Assembly: GCA_039090855.1 (NCBI GenBank)
Contig: CM077011.1
Coordinates: 15,625,001 to 15,689,000 of the forward strand
Source of the DNA: Macrothele yani
Taxonomy: Eukaryota; Arthropoda; Arachnida; Araneae; Macrothelidae
Direction: 5' to 3'
DNA: 64,000 bases
The first letter of the stretch is position 1. Every line of letters starts with the position of its first letter. The position numbers and the translations under genes are program-made. This document shows positions 21,612 through 33,198 of the stretch, in pieces. The notes under the pieces are model-generated. The model made no database searches and was not told where the DNA came from. It was given only the letters and a program-made list of their open reading frames with translations.

Positions 21612-23043
21612 CACTAGCGGAAAGTGAAAAAAGAACACCCAGAAGGAGACGTCTGATACTAACGAAATTTATACAGCATAATAACGGAATACAGAGGATA
21701 ACGTGATCAAAACATTATGGCAAAATACAGCTGTATTTGTTGGTAAACTGAAAAATAACATTTCCGGGTAACATGGTTAGTACGAGGTTGAACCGCCATG
21801 AACTGCGTCACAGTGTGCAATTCTGGCATGGAGTCTGTCGTACAGATGTTGGATGTAAGTTTGGGGTATTGAGTTCCAAGCATCCTCAACCTGGACGCGT
21901 AAATCGGGGGAATGGTCGTGGCTGGCTGTGGAGACCGGATAAGTCGTTGTCCCATAAAATCCCACACGTGCTCAATGGGGGAGAAATCCGGTAAACGTGC
22001 AGGCCATGGAAGTTGTCTCACATCCTGAAGTGCATGTTGCGTTGCACGTGCCATGTGTGGGTGTGCGTTATCTTGCGGGAAAACACCACAATGGACCAAC
22101 CTTACAAATGGCACAACAACGGGCTGAATGATGTTGTTGATGTAGGAGGTGCTATTTAACGTACCCGGACAAACACTAGTTGTGTACGGGAGTGATAGCT
22201 GATCGCTCCCCACACCAGGAGACCCGGTGTAGGCCTTGTGTGTCGCTAGAGGATGCAAGAAGGGTGGAGACGCTCCCCTGTGCATCTGCGAACACGCATA
22301 CGGCCATCGGAGGCTCCCAAGCAGAATCTGCTTTCATTGCTGAACAGGACAGATCGCCATATCGTTCTCCAGTGCAGACGTTGGCGACACCACTGCAGCC
22401 GTTCCTGACGGTGGGCTGAAGTCAGAGGTACACATGCCAGAGGCACACGTGCACGTAGTCCTGCATCCAGTAAACGGTTGCGGATTGTTCGCACAGTCAC
22501 CTCAGGTGCAACGGCAGCTCGGATTTGCGTCGCAGTGGATGTTCTGCTTGAGAACGCCGCTCTTCTTTTGCGTCGATCGGTCCGCTCATCAGTCCGTCTG
22601 TGACTTCCGGTTCCACGTCTTCTCGTGTGGGAATGTTCCTCGGACCATCTACGCCACCATCGTACCACCACCGATACTTCCCGTCCAATTCGCTCCGCAA
22701 TACGACGATACGAACACCTGGCCTCGCGGAGCCCGACTAGACGACCTCGCTCAAAGTCCGATAACTGCTGAAATCGTACACGTCTTGCATGTCCAGACAT
22801 TGCAGCTTCTTCAGGGTCTTCGCACGTGTCCGTACGCCGACAACTGATTACATTGACTTCGCCGTACTCCTTAAATACCACCGACGGTAATTTGCATATT
22901 ATGCCGTGCTGTGTGGTAAGTGCTCACCGGTTGGTCCCGAAATTAACATCACACCTACGTAAACTCGACCCCATTAACATATGTAAATTTCATGATCGTC
23001 CACCAATTCCTTCTTGGTGTTCTTTTTTCACTTTCCGGCAGTG
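21612..23043 (-). mobile_element. Tc1-like transposon with complete ends
   Basis: Ends read inward CACTnnCGGAAAGTGAAAAA and on through GAACACC, giving ~35-bp inverted repeats with TA at 21610-21611 and 23044-23045. Length 1432 bp. It is related to, but distinct from, the element at 25457-26885. Confidence 0.93.
21707..22881 (-). pseudogene. Tc1-like transposase with a lost catalytic Asp
   Basis: The N-terminal part starts at about 22802 (MSGHARRVRFQQLSDFERGR) and is open to 22246. It carries the two HTH subdomains and an Arg-rich GRPR-like stretch, and then VLFSNESRFCLGASDGR. In this family the motif is FSDESRF, so the first catalytic Asp is Asn here (codon at 22336-22338). A frameshift near 22250 leads into the second piece with QDNAHPHMA (Asp present) and SPIEHVWDFMGQ (Glu present). 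After about 21830 the frame is shifted again. The D-to-N change alone should abolish transposition. Confidence 0.9.
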
Positions 23044-23161
23044 TAGTTTATACTTCTGAGGCTTGCGTGTATTAGATGGAAGTGTTCTACATCGTGCAGA
23101 GACAGCTGTATGTAATATTAACACCATGCTTTGTCTTTTGAGGCGAATAATTCCTGGATCC

Positions 23162-24094
23162 TTACTTCCACTTCATCTTGTTATGGAAGTGTCTACCACG
23201 CAGGATGTGAGCCATAGAGTGAAACAGATGGTAGTCACTTGGTGCAAGGTCCGGGCTATAGACTGGGTAAAGCAACAGATCGATACGCCTAAGGTCCTGA
23301 ATGTGTGCTTTGGTTGAACGCGCCACATGTGGAGCTGTGTATCCTGCTGCAAAACAAACCTCCTGCGGTTGACCATGGAGGAGTATTTTTGTGGCAGAAC
23401 AGCGTACATTCGGTCTAATTGGTCTGAGCAAATATCAGTGATACCAGGACCATTTGGGACAAATTTATGGTGCACGACACCATCCCAGTTCCACCATACA
23501 CACAGCATCACCTTGTGCTCGAACCTTTGATTTTGGCGACCGGTTCTGGTATCTGGCCCGGGTCTAGCCATTGGCTCCGCTTGTCTGGATTGCGGTAAAA
23601 GATCCGTTTTTTTTTTATTAGACGTCATGATATGTCTGACGAAACGCCCATTAGTAGGGTTTCCAAGTAATCGGCGTCTATCTCCACTCGTGTATGAGCT
23701 TGGGCAGGTGTCAATTCATGCGGGGAACCACTCGGCAGCTTCCTTCCCGAGCTTATGAAAATTGCTAACGACGCTGATTGTCAAGTACCAAGTTGTTCAG
23801 GCAATCTACGTGTGCTGGTTGTAGGATTGGCGACCACTGCTTCAAGTAGGGCTTCAGAATCCCCGTAGTTGGTCTCCCTGGGTGAGTTTGATCTTCCAAT
23901 TCCAGGTGGCCATATTTGAATTTGGTGAACCATCTTCTTGCGGTTATGTGGCTCACCGCATGCTTCCCCCTTTTTGCACGACAGATGGTTCGGGTAGTCA
24001 CCGCTGCGTTGCGGTCTAGCTGAAACTCATACAACAGAAGTTCACGAAATCGGTGATTTTGTTTCTCCATTTCAGCAACCTCTGAATACAGCAA
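23162..24094 (-). pseudogene. mariner transposase, SETMAR-like group, broken
   Basis: The N-terminal piece (24067-23765) reads MEKQNHRFRELLLYEFQLD and ARRWFTKFKYGHLELEDQ, the mariner HTH. A second piece (23628 on) has VMLCVWWNWDGVVHHKFVP and VLQQDTQLHMW. A third frame gives AAGYTAPHVARSTK and YSPDLAPSDYHLFHSM with the third catalytic Asp. The segment around the first catalytic Asp is missing or unreadable. No terminal repeats recognised. The same group is at 54273-55279. Confidence 0.82.
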
Positions 24095-24500
24095 ATCAGA
24101 TGAAAAGACATGAAGAACTGCTTTTCTTACATGGCAGATATATGTAGCTGTAACTCAACACATACAGATATCTCGGTATATAGGTTCAGGGGAATCTGGG
24201 AGGGCAAAATAATCACGAAACTCTGATATGTATCGTCTTAACAGTGATGAGAAAGAATGATTTTTTCAAACAATGGTTGTAGGAAGGTGGCCGAGGTTGA
24301 GGTGTTAGTCTCTTAGATTAATTTATGGATAGTAAAGTTAATTGAATGTCAATTTGTCAGTCTGGAGATGCAAATATTCCTCAAATAGGTCCTATAAATT
24401 GAGATTTGCGTGAGTTGATGGCGTATTCTTCTGCCCAGCACACAGGATGAATGATATTAAAACAAGGCTCAGGGGTCACACGTGACTGGTTTATTTGCAC
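24095..24500. other. no gene seen
   Basis: Unassigned spacer between the mariner remnant and the modular repeat. Confidence 0.4.
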
Positions 24501-25209
24501 TTCCCAACCGTAGGTTGAAGAAGCGTATATGCTCCAGCTTTTCCCGTCTGTCCGTCCGCACGATAACTCGCGTAAAAATGGTTCGATTTCGATGAAATTT
24601 TAATATGTGATAGGGGACCATTTGGGAACGAATCCTATTAAAAATGGGCGAAATGGGGTCAACGTTCACGACATAGGAGCGGGATCCATTCCATTGCCCT
24701 TATGCCTCATAACTTGCGTAAAAATGGTTCGATTTCGATGAAATTTTGGTATGTGGTAGGGGACTACCTGGGGACGAAACCTGTTGAAAATGGACGAAAT
24801 GGGGTTAAAGGTCGAAATATAGGAGCGGGATCTATTCCATTGCCCTCATGCATCATAGCTTACGTAAAAATGCTTCGATTGCGACAAAACTTTATCATGT
24901 TCCGGAAGTGCACTGAACCGGTTCTGTTGAATATCATCAAGATGGGGTCAAAGGTCAGGACACAGGAGCGAGATTTATTCAACAGCCATTTACCTCATAA
25001 CTTAACTAAAAGTGTTTCTATTGCGACAAAATTTTAATATGTTGTTCTGGAGGTATACCGAACCAATTCTGTTTTAAATAATCGAAATAGGTCAGGGCAC
25101 AGGAGCGATATTTATTCCACAGCCATTATCCTCATAACTTGAGTAATGATTTATGGTGTGTTGGAAAGCGTATGATAATCAATGCATTGCATGATTTTAC
25201 TAACTTGTT
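24501..25209 (-). repeat. modular repeat R, complete, minus orientation
   Basis: Reads as the reverse complement of the 19262-20113 copy. The right end (CCAACCGTAGGTTGAAGAAG) is at 24504. Two type-B and two type-A modules follow, and the left end (GTTGGAAAGCGTATGATAAT, then CATGATTTTACTAACTTGTT) is at 25159-25209. A (TA)n run follows directly. Confidence 0.85.
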
Positions 25210-25456
25210 TATATATATACATATATATATATGACTGTGCTTGTGGAGGGGGGGTCGTAATGAGGTTTATACGAGGAGGGATAAATTTAGTTAATGATAA
25301 AATAAAATTGGTCTTAAGTAGAATGCTTTTTATAAGGAGGGTGCCCCCTCTTTTGGGTTTTGTAATGAAATGGGTGGTGTTAAGAGAAGTAGTGGTTCAT
25401 GATGTAGTTTCTCGCGTAGGGACGGTGATGAGTTATTTGGTTATATTTTATATATA

Positions 25457-26885
25457 CACTGACGGAAAAAACAATCCCAACACCAGGAAAAAATAGTTGT
25501 AGAGGAATGAAATGGCGGCAATACATTTGTATAGGTAACATATTTAATCGATTAAGGTTTCAAGATCACAGCTTATTGTAAGCGCGAGGAGAGCCATTTT
25601 AAATGTGAAATGCTGGTACATTAATAACCGCCGTAACCGCCAGAATGTTGAATGCAAGCACGCAAACGTTCATGCATTGTGTCGTACAGGTGCTGGATGT
25701 CAGTTTATATGATGGAGTTCCATGCCTGTTGCACTTGGTCGGTCAATACAGGGACGGTTAATGCTGGTTGGGGGTGACGCTGGAGTTGTCGGCCAATGAA
25801 GTCCCATACGTGCTTGATTGGTGAAAGATCTGGTGATCTAGCAGGCCACGGAAACATGTCGACACTCTGTAGAACCTGTTGCGTTACAACAGCAGTATGC
25901 GGACGAGCGTTATCCTGTTGGAAAACACCCCCTGGAATGCTGTTCATGAATGGCAGCACGACAGGTTGAATCACCAAACCGACGTACAACTGTGCCGTCA
26001 GGGTGCGTGGGATAACCACGAGAGTGCTCCTGCTGTCATAGGAAATTGCTCCCCAGACCATAACTCCAGGTGTAGGTCCAGTGTGTCTCGGCCGCAGACA
26101 GGTTGGTTGCAGGCGCTCACCTGGCCTCCTTCTAACCAACACACGGCCATCACTGGCACCCAGGCAGAACCGGCGTTTCATCAGAAAACACAGCAGATCT
26201 CCACTCCGTCCTCCAATGAGCTCTAGCTTGACACCACTGACGTCGCAAACGGCAGTGGTTTAGATTAAGTGGAATGCACGCTACAGGGCGTCTGGCTCGG
26301 AACTGTCCTTCAAGTACCGATTTGTAACAGTTTGTTGTGTCACTGTGGTGGCAACTGCAGCTCGAATTGCTGCCGCAGACGCGGTACGATGCGCCACGGC
26401 CATACGCCGTACACGGCGGTCTTCCCTCTCAGTAGTGCCACGTGGCCGGCCGGAACCCGGTCTTCTTGTGGCAGTACCTTCCCTTGACCACCGCTGCCAA
26501 CAATCATGCACAGTAGCTACATTCCTGCCAAGTCGTTCTGCAATATTGCGGAAAGAAAATCCACCTTCTCGTAGCCCTATTACACGACCTCGTTCAAACT
26601 CCGTGAGCTGTTGATAATGGCTTCTTCGTCTTCTTAAAGGCATTCTTGACTAACATCAACACACTACGTCGAATCTCAACGATAACTAACGCTCACGAAC
26701 GTTACAGCGCGTATTTACAGCAAACCTGCTTTGCATGCTCCGAGGGGCGCTACTAGCGACACACGTATACGCCGAGCGCGAAATTTGCTTAGACGTCATC
26801 TTACAGATGTACTCTCACTGCCTACCAACTGTCGTTTATCTAACACAACCCCTTCTTGGTGTTGAGATTTTTTTTTCCGTCAGTG
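25457..26885 (-). mobile_element. Tc1-like transposon with complete ends
   Basis: Ends read inward CACTGACGGAAAAAA with AATC(c/t)CAACACCA behind, ~35-bp inverted repeats, flanked by TA at 25455-25456 and 26886-26887. Length 1429 bp. Confidence 0.93.
25705..26643 (-). pseudogene. Tc1-like transposase with a lost catalytic Glu
   Basis: MPLRRRRSHYQQLTEFERGR starts at 26643, followed by the HTH (IAERLGRNVATVHDCWQRW) and GRPRGTTEREDRR. The frame breaks at about 26290. VFSDE with the first catalytic Asp is readable in one frame near 26190 but a shift follows immediately. The last piece has GVMVWGAISYD, FQQDNARPHTA (second Asp) and SPDLSPIKHVWDFIG, where Lys stands at the position of the catalytic Glu (codon 25813-25815). 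Dead by frameshift and by this substitution. Confidence 0.9.
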
Positions 26886-26887
26886 TA

Positions 26888-28503
26888 TTTACTGGTAATT
26901 TATACCAGTTTGTTGGAGGGGGGGGGCTATAGAATTAGCAGAGATGAGGGTTGATGGTTTAGGGGGTGAGGCTTTGGTTTTCGTGATATTGGAAAGATTC
27001 ATTTCGCCCTTGGTGGTATTGTTAGTGGGTGTATAAAGGAAAGTAAGATAAATTAAATCTGTGAGTTTTCAAGGTTTATAATGAGACGTAAGAAGATTTA
27101 CAGTATTCCATCTTGGAAATTTATTTTGCTCAATATTTCTGACTCACGCTCTGAGATTGGCTTCTCACTTGTGGTTGAGATTACCTAGAGAACCTCTCGA
27201 AAGTTATTGATCAGAATAGAAACTCGATTGCATCTTTAAACACGAAATTAAATGTTTTAATATGTTCTTCGTTCTTGACATGTCTTTCATGATTTCTTTA
27301 TTTAGGTATCTGATTATGTTGTGTTTTCTTAAATACAGCAAATTAAAAGGAGCAATACATCAAACAGAGCTTCGACTACCAAATATTTTTTTCTGCCGAC
27401 TGAACTTCTATTGAATACCATTTTTTTTTCTAATCCACACCCGAGGCAGGTATCGTCTTTTGCCCTTTAACTTGGCTGCTGAATTATTTGTCTGTAAGTT
27501 TTGCCTTAAAAAATACATTCATGAGACAAACGTCGTAATTAAAAACTACAGATAACGGATCATATCTTCTTGAACAAACTTTTAAATATTAAATCAGGTA
27601 TACAAAAGAAAACTCGTGTCTTTCTCAACAGTCGCGTATGAGTGTGGTACGATGAAATGGTGAATAATATTATTCCGTGACGGAGTTGAACAACAGCTGG
27701 AATTGTACTTCCTTCTTTTCGTGTCGCACACAGTTTTCAGTTTGATCCGAAACACAATTCATGCGTGCATGCAACTCCATTATTTTCCTTGTCCCTATGA
27801 CACGGGATTTCCTTTTCGTTAAAGGATGGGTTTCGTCTGTTTTCCTCAGATGGCCTTCGTTTGTGTTTTCTATAGCAAAATATGGAGTATCTACCTTTCA
27901 TGCACCTTTTACCTGCTTCCCCATTCTGATGATTTTACACATTTATTCCACGAGACCTTGCACACAGATAACTTTCCTTTATTTTTCTCATTGCGAACAC
28001 GCATACGAGAAAACGAAAACTCCTCGATTTTACAACCAGTGGCATAACTACCATCTCCGCAGCTGCGGGAGGGGGGGGAGGTAACGAAGTGGCGTACTGC
28101 AGTTATAATTTTATGGAAAAATTCGAACACGCACAATAATTAACCCAAAGATTCATATTTTGATTTAAGATATATTTAGTTTTGCCTAAATATATGCCTA
28201 GTTTTACTTTTAAAACACTTAATTGTCCTACAGGTTGAAAGTGTTTGGCTCTTTGACTTCGGGTTGTAATACGATTGCTCTGCAATCGCCCCTCTCTCTG
28301 CTCTGCTGAGGAAAAGCGCGAAACCATATTTGGATTCCCCGTGGAGGATGTGGGAAAACAGTCAGTTACCTAGGATTACGTGCACGACAGGCGTCAACAT
28401 TTATTCCGTAGAAGCCGCAGATCTGCCATGTGTAAGAGGGGGGTATCATCAATTGATTTATTTTAGTTTTAGACAAAGCAATTACACGTAGCCATTACTC
28501 TTA
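26888..28503. other. no gene seen; possible hAT-like end
   Basis: Mostly AT-rich unassigned DNA. At 28038-28052 CCAGTGGCATAACTACC resembles the CAGTGGCGTAAC-type terminus of hAT elements, but no matching opposite end or 8-bp duplication was found. Open frames at 27761-28084 overlap each other and show no domain. Confidence 0.35.
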
Positions 28504-28640
28504 ACAAGTTAGTAAAATCATGCAATGCTTGATTATGATACGCTTTCCAACATACCAGAAATCATTACTCAAGTTATGAGGATAATGTCTGTAGAATAAA
28601 TCTCGCTCCTCTGACCCGACCTTCGACCCCATTTCGATGA
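28504..28640 (+). repeat. modular repeat R, left part
   Basis: ACAAGTTAGTAAAATCATGC, TACGCTTTCCAACATACCAG and the start of a type-A module to CCCCATTTCGATGATAT. It then gives way to 28641-29039. Confidence 0.8.
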
Positions 28641-29039
28641 TATAAAAGTAATGCGTAATACACACACGGCACGTGATGTAATGAGGCAGATGGTCGTGAG
28701 AGTGTGACGTCATAAAACTTTAATAGGATCCACAAACAACGCGTGATGTAATAAGGCACATGGCGTGACCGCGCGCGCCAACATCTCAATCGCAAGTCGA
28801 TCGCGAGAGTGTGACCTCATAAGATTTCTAACAATGGGAAACATTAATAGGATGACACCATGACACTAAAAACGTGGTAACTCGGGGTGGTTATTTAACC
28901 CACTAAAAGAATTTTTTTAAAGTCGAGATCAAGCTAAATCGATTTCTAATACCAGAAAACGGTAGGTTAACCACTTTCATCAAAATCCTTAGAGCCGTTT
29001 TCAAAATAAATTTAATTTACATATATACAAGAATTGCTC
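28641..29039. repeat. insert between two parts of modular repeat R
   Basis: Contains an internal direct repeat: CACGTGATGTAATGAGGCA, GAGAGTGTGACGTCATAA and AATAGGAT at 28669-28730, and a variant at 28741-28855. The last part (TCCTTAGAGCCGTTTTC and TTTACATATATACAAG) looks like a different transposon end. It probably represents one or two insertions into the repeat. Confidence 0.5.
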
Positions 29040-29580
29040 CTTTTATAAGACGTTATGGAATGCATCCCACTCTATGTCCTGACCTTTGACCCCACTTCAC
29101 CCATTTTCAACAGGGTTCGTTCGCAGGTGGTCCTCTGCGACATATTAAACTTTCATTGAAATCGAGCCATATTTACGCAAGTTATGACGCATAAGGGCGG
29201 TGGAATGGATCCCGCTCTTATGTCGTGACCTTTGATCCCATTTCGTTTATTTTCAATACGGTTAGTTCCCAGGTGGTCCTCTACGACATATTAAACTTTC
29301 ATTGAAATCGAGCCATATTTATGCAAGTTATGACGAATAAGGGCAGTGGAATGGATCCCGCTCCTATGTCGTGACCTTTGACCCCATTTCGTCCATTTTC
29401 AATAGGGTTCGTTCCCAGTGGTCCTCTACCTCATGCTAAAATTTCATCGAAATCGTACCATGTTTACGCGAGTTATCGGGCGGACAGACAGACGAACAGA
29501 CAGATAGACAAACGGACGGACGGACAGACGGACAAAGCTGGAGCATATACGCTTCTTCAACCTACGGTTGGAAAGCGTAA
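29040..29580 (+). repeat. modular repeat R, three B modules and right end
   Basis: Type-B modules (GACCTTTGACCCC, CATTTTCAA, AGGTGGTCCTC) are followed by a pure GACA/GACG tract (29480-29535) and the right end CTTCTTCAACCTACGGTTGG then AAAGCGTAA. Confidence 0.85.
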
Positions 29581-29884
29581 AAAATTTAAAACTACAGGAC
29601 TCTAGGTACCACCATTACTTTTACAGACACTCTCCCTGACTTCCTAACTCCAATAAAACACACACACACACACTGCGAAAAATGCAACCTCCCTTGTGTT
29701 CGAAATCCTGCTAAAATTACTGGGCTTAGGTGTTAGAAGTAAATCTTGCGGGGAGGCGCACGTTGTGCTTGGTACGCCACTGTTCACAATGCCCTACAAT
29801 TCAGCGTATACATCTCATTCAAAACATTCTCTGAACTGTTGAGACAGCAAACAGGCGTGATCCTCTCATACACTCATTTACATT
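29581..29884. other. no gene seen; (CA)n
   Basis: Short (CA)n run at 29658-29672; otherwise unassigned. Confidence 0.4.
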
Positions 29885-30130
29885 AACACTTTAACCGATT
29901 GGAACGAATTAACTCGGGGTTAGCAAAATGTGGTGAAATGAGCTCTCGAACGAACATTTTCGCTGTCTAAAAAGTGGCCCGAACGCGGCTGGAAAGTGTG
30001 AACCTGCGTATCAGAAAACGTTGTTTTCGCCGTATCTTTGTTATTCAGAGTGTTCATTTAGGAGGATGGGGTGTTGGCACTAATACTTTCTCACCGATTA
30101 CCTGCTAAAGAACTACAACAGTGACGACGA
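29885..30130 (+). repeat. unclassified interspersed repeat, copy 1
   Basis: AACGAATTAACTCG, TTTTCGCTGTCTAAAA, GTTCATTTAGGAGGA and GATTACCTG occur in the same order at 41140-41400. Both copies sit directly next to a mariner remnant. No terminal structure found. Confidence 0.65.
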
Positions 30131-30419
30131 ATCTAATAAAGGATAAATATGTTTAAGTAACTTGTTTGCACTCAGTGGCATGATGTCCATGTCAGGGTGA
30201 CTATACCGTCATCGAGGTTGCATCCTGACGCCATGCGTTGCCATGTAGCAAGATCATGCCTTGGATCATGATGCATACTACAGTATAATAAAGGTTTATA
30301 AGGGAGCACCTATCTTCAGGGACAAGTTTATAGTCAGTACTGCTGCGATGTGAGGGACAAAGGTATTCTTTTATAGTAGCTCGAAGGTCCTATCAAAATT
30401 TCTGCACACTGTCCATTTT

Positions 30420-31035
30420 TGAGAAAATTGTGAAGCAACGGAGAAAACTTACCTTATTGCCGTTCAATGTACTCCCCTCTTCTGCTAAAGGTAGCTTGCC
30501 AGCGGTAAGTCCCGGATGTCCCTTTGCATCATGACACGATGCGATATAGTCGTATTACTCGGGTGTCGTATTACTCGGGTCACCTCCAATGGCAGTTCGT
30601 TCAGCGATTCGTAGCGGATGCCACGGAGCCGATATTTTAACTTTGGGAAAAAGATCAATGTCGGGTGGATTGAGATCAGGGCTGCATGGTGGGTGGGGTA
30701 AAGTTTCCAAGACATATTTCGTCAAAAGTCTCCGTACCGAGGTTGCATCATGACACGATGCGTTGTCATGCAGCAAGATCGCTCCCTCTTCCAACAAGTT
30801 GGGGGCGATTTTGACGATTTTTCGGCATCAACTATGTCCTCAGAAACAAATTGTGCTTCGATCAAGAGTTCCTTCCCCACAAACTTTTTGCATGGCAGTG
30901 TGGATCTGTGTCGGAGTTTTTTTCCCCGCAGAGTTTGTATTTTCACGTGCCTGCCTGCGCTGATCTGACGTCGTGACTCGACTTGAAGAGCTGCACGCTT
31001 CCATTTCCAAACCCTTCCACGTCCACACAGCAAAT
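30420..31035 (-). pseudogene. mariner transposase remnant
   Basis: One frame gives LEEGAILLHDNASCHDATSV (second catalytic motif, HDNASCH) and CSPDLNPPDIDLFPK (third catalytic Asp). Another frame upstream gives pieces of the linker and first half (GRHVKIQTLRGKK). Stops and shifts are frequent. A 19-bp local duplication (GTATTACTCGGGT, 30550-30580) lies in the C-terminal part. A ~45-bp piece of the same element (GAGGTTGCATC to GCAAGATC) also occurs at 30215-30260, outside the main body. Confidence 0.75.
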
Positions 31036-31753
31036 GATAGCGCGTCGTTCTGACACCACTGCGTTGCTAAGAGTCTTACCTAGACATGACGCAATCATTT
31101 TCCCGAGTGCATCATCCGCTTCCGTTTTAGATTAACGTGTGCAGAACTTTTGCTATGACCCTCGCTCTGATTCACAAAAATTTCGTTTTTAACTTTTATT
31201 TCGCTGAGTCGAGGGACTTTGTCACACAAGTACGTGGACTCTGATCCATTCCGGTCGATGACTTTTACGAAGGTTTTTACTAGCAGAATTGTGTGCGCTT
31301 GTGCCAGTGCTGGGTGTTACACATTCCTCTCTTCCACATTCAGATATTTCCTGGCAGGACAGTCTCTCTTCACATAGCACAAATTCCTTGCGCGGATGTC
31401 ACGCACACATACACACACACACAAAACCAGTAGTACTTCGTATATCCCAGCAGCAGACTTATCAACAGAGACAGTACCTTCAAGTCACCACAGAGATGCC
31501 AGCCGTAGTTCTATTAAAAACAGTCCACCAGCTGTTTTAGGGTTTTGTGAGTTTCTTCAATGTAGACGGCGTGTTAGGCTGGAACAGATGGAAGTTACTT
31601 TCCGTTATGGAGCAACACCTCCTTGAAACTCAGTTTCGACGTGACTCTGAATAGTAGCCATTCATGTGAGCCATGTTTGATTTGCAGGGCACTCAACAGG
31701 CCATCTACGTCGTAGCTGAGAAGAGAGGGATAAAGGAATTTTCCCCTTTTTTT
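31036..31753. other. no gene seen
   Basis: Unassigned, with a (CA)n run at 31404-31424. The stretch from about 31735, continuing after the SINE at 31968-32040, is related to 41695-41780 (GTAGCTTTCGTAA and CCCGGCTGC/CCCAGCAGC). Confidence 0.4.
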
Positions 31754-31966
31754 TTTTGATTGAAGGTTTAACGACCACCGTGAGCAACTGAACGGGCTAT
31801 AAGCAGTCGGCCGTCCCTAATTTAGGGCCACTGGTTCCAGGGAAGGGAGAAAGGCAGTGTCGTAAGACAAACACAACATCCATGCCTCACCGGGATTCGA
31901 ACCCGGACCCTTCACGAACGCATGATCATAAGCCAGCGCTTAGACCACTGCGCCACCGTGGCGCCA
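31754..31966 (-). mobile_element. tRNA-derived SINE, family S1
   Basis: Starts with a T-run (the poly(A) tail on the other strand), then the S1 body (GGTTTAACGACCACCGTGAG, CCCTAATTTAGGGCCACTGG). It ends in the tRNA-like head, with box B GGGTTCGAATCCCGG and box A GTGGCGCAGTGG on the minus strand. It splits an older repeat also present at 41695-41780. GGAATT flanks it on both sides. Confidence 0.9.
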
Positions 31967-32165
31967 GGGAATTGCTTTGTAGTAGCTTTCGTAAAACCCG
32001 GCTGCTATGTGAACTGTGCGCTTGGGGAGCGCAAAAAGTTTAGGAAACCATTTAGTTCAGGTACAAGCTACGTCCTATAAGTTCCAGGACTGACCTCATA
32101 ACTGACGCAACAGTAGTGGGATAAAAATCTCACGTGTATGCCAGAAGACAGCAGTCCTTGGCCAA

Positions 32166-32470
32166 TCAGCGAACAGCTGGAGACTGGTTTATACCGGTCT
32201 CCATTACCACCATGGTAATGTTTTCCTCACTCCGTGCAGGCACAGGTCCACCACATCGTTCATTATCTGCGATGGATTCTCGGCCCTCTTTGAAAAGCCG
32301 ATGCCACTCGCGCGTCTTCGATCTCGCCATCGTAGAGTGACCGTACACCTTCGAAGGCATTTCTAAGGTCTCTGCAGCTGTTTTACCCAAACGCTGACAG
32401 AATGTAATGCTACAACGTCATTCTTCAAAGGCCATGTTTCTCACATCGCAGAAGACGAACGACTAACCAC
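32166..32470 (-). pseudogene. mariner transposase, N-terminal fragment
   Basis: The frame starting at 32400 reads LGKTAAETLEMPSKVYG, then REWHRLFKEGRESIADNERC and RSEENITMV, the mariner N-terminal HTH and start of linker. Upstream bases encode a broken version of the first helix with two stops. Nothing of the catalytic domain follows. Confidence 0.78.
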
Positions 32471-33196
32471 AGCAGCAAACGTCTGCGCGCGCATCCCATT
32501 CATTTTCCATGGGCCAAACCATTCTGACTACGGAGGGGAGGGAGGGAGATTGCCCTCCCAGAATGGTGTTACTAGGGTGGTAAATTCATGTTCAGAGGCG
32601 CTTAAGTAATAGAAATGCACAACGTACGAATTAATTTACTGAAAACTGTAACTCAAAAAGAAAGTTTTACACTTAAGCATTTTATTTTCAAAGCGCCATA
32701 CAGTATCCGTGCGACCAACTACGATAGAGAGTAACCTACTTTGTGAGGCGTGAATCCCAATTATGCATGAAAGACATTGTCTGAAAGAGCGAATAGAAGC
32801 CTATAAGAAAATATGCGGATAGGTCTAATCCCATGACCTTTCCGAACACACCGTAGTGATGAAGAGCTAATTAGTCATTTGTGCGCTGTCGCAGAAAGTC
32901 CTGTGTTGGTGCGTTTAACCTTTGATCAGAACTTTTCCAAGTTTTACTCCGAAAGCATTTTCCAATTGTTCACTATCTAATACCACCTCATTCTGCGCTG
33001 GTTTGTTTTTCGTTCTGTATTTCTGCAGAGCGCCGTATTGTTGGCGTTCACATAAGTCTTCCATTTTACATGATATTTAGAACGTTGGCTCTTGGGTATT
33101 TACTTAGGTTTTACATTTTTAGTAAATTTAAGGAAGTGAGATATTTGAACGATCATAGTACTTTCGTATAACGGAAGTATGGAAGAGTAAAATACG
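32471..33196. other. no gene seen
   Basis: AT-rich spacer; no transposon end recognised. Confidence 0.35.
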
Positions 33197-33198
33197 TA

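Noticed and set aside
22434..22847. 137-codon plus-strand frame
   Set aside because: Shadow of the GC-rich N-terminal half of the Tc1-like transposase on the minus strand.
28038..28100. hAT element starting CAGTGGCATAACTACC
   Set aside because: No opposite end or 8-bp duplication could be found, so it is only noted as a possible fragment.
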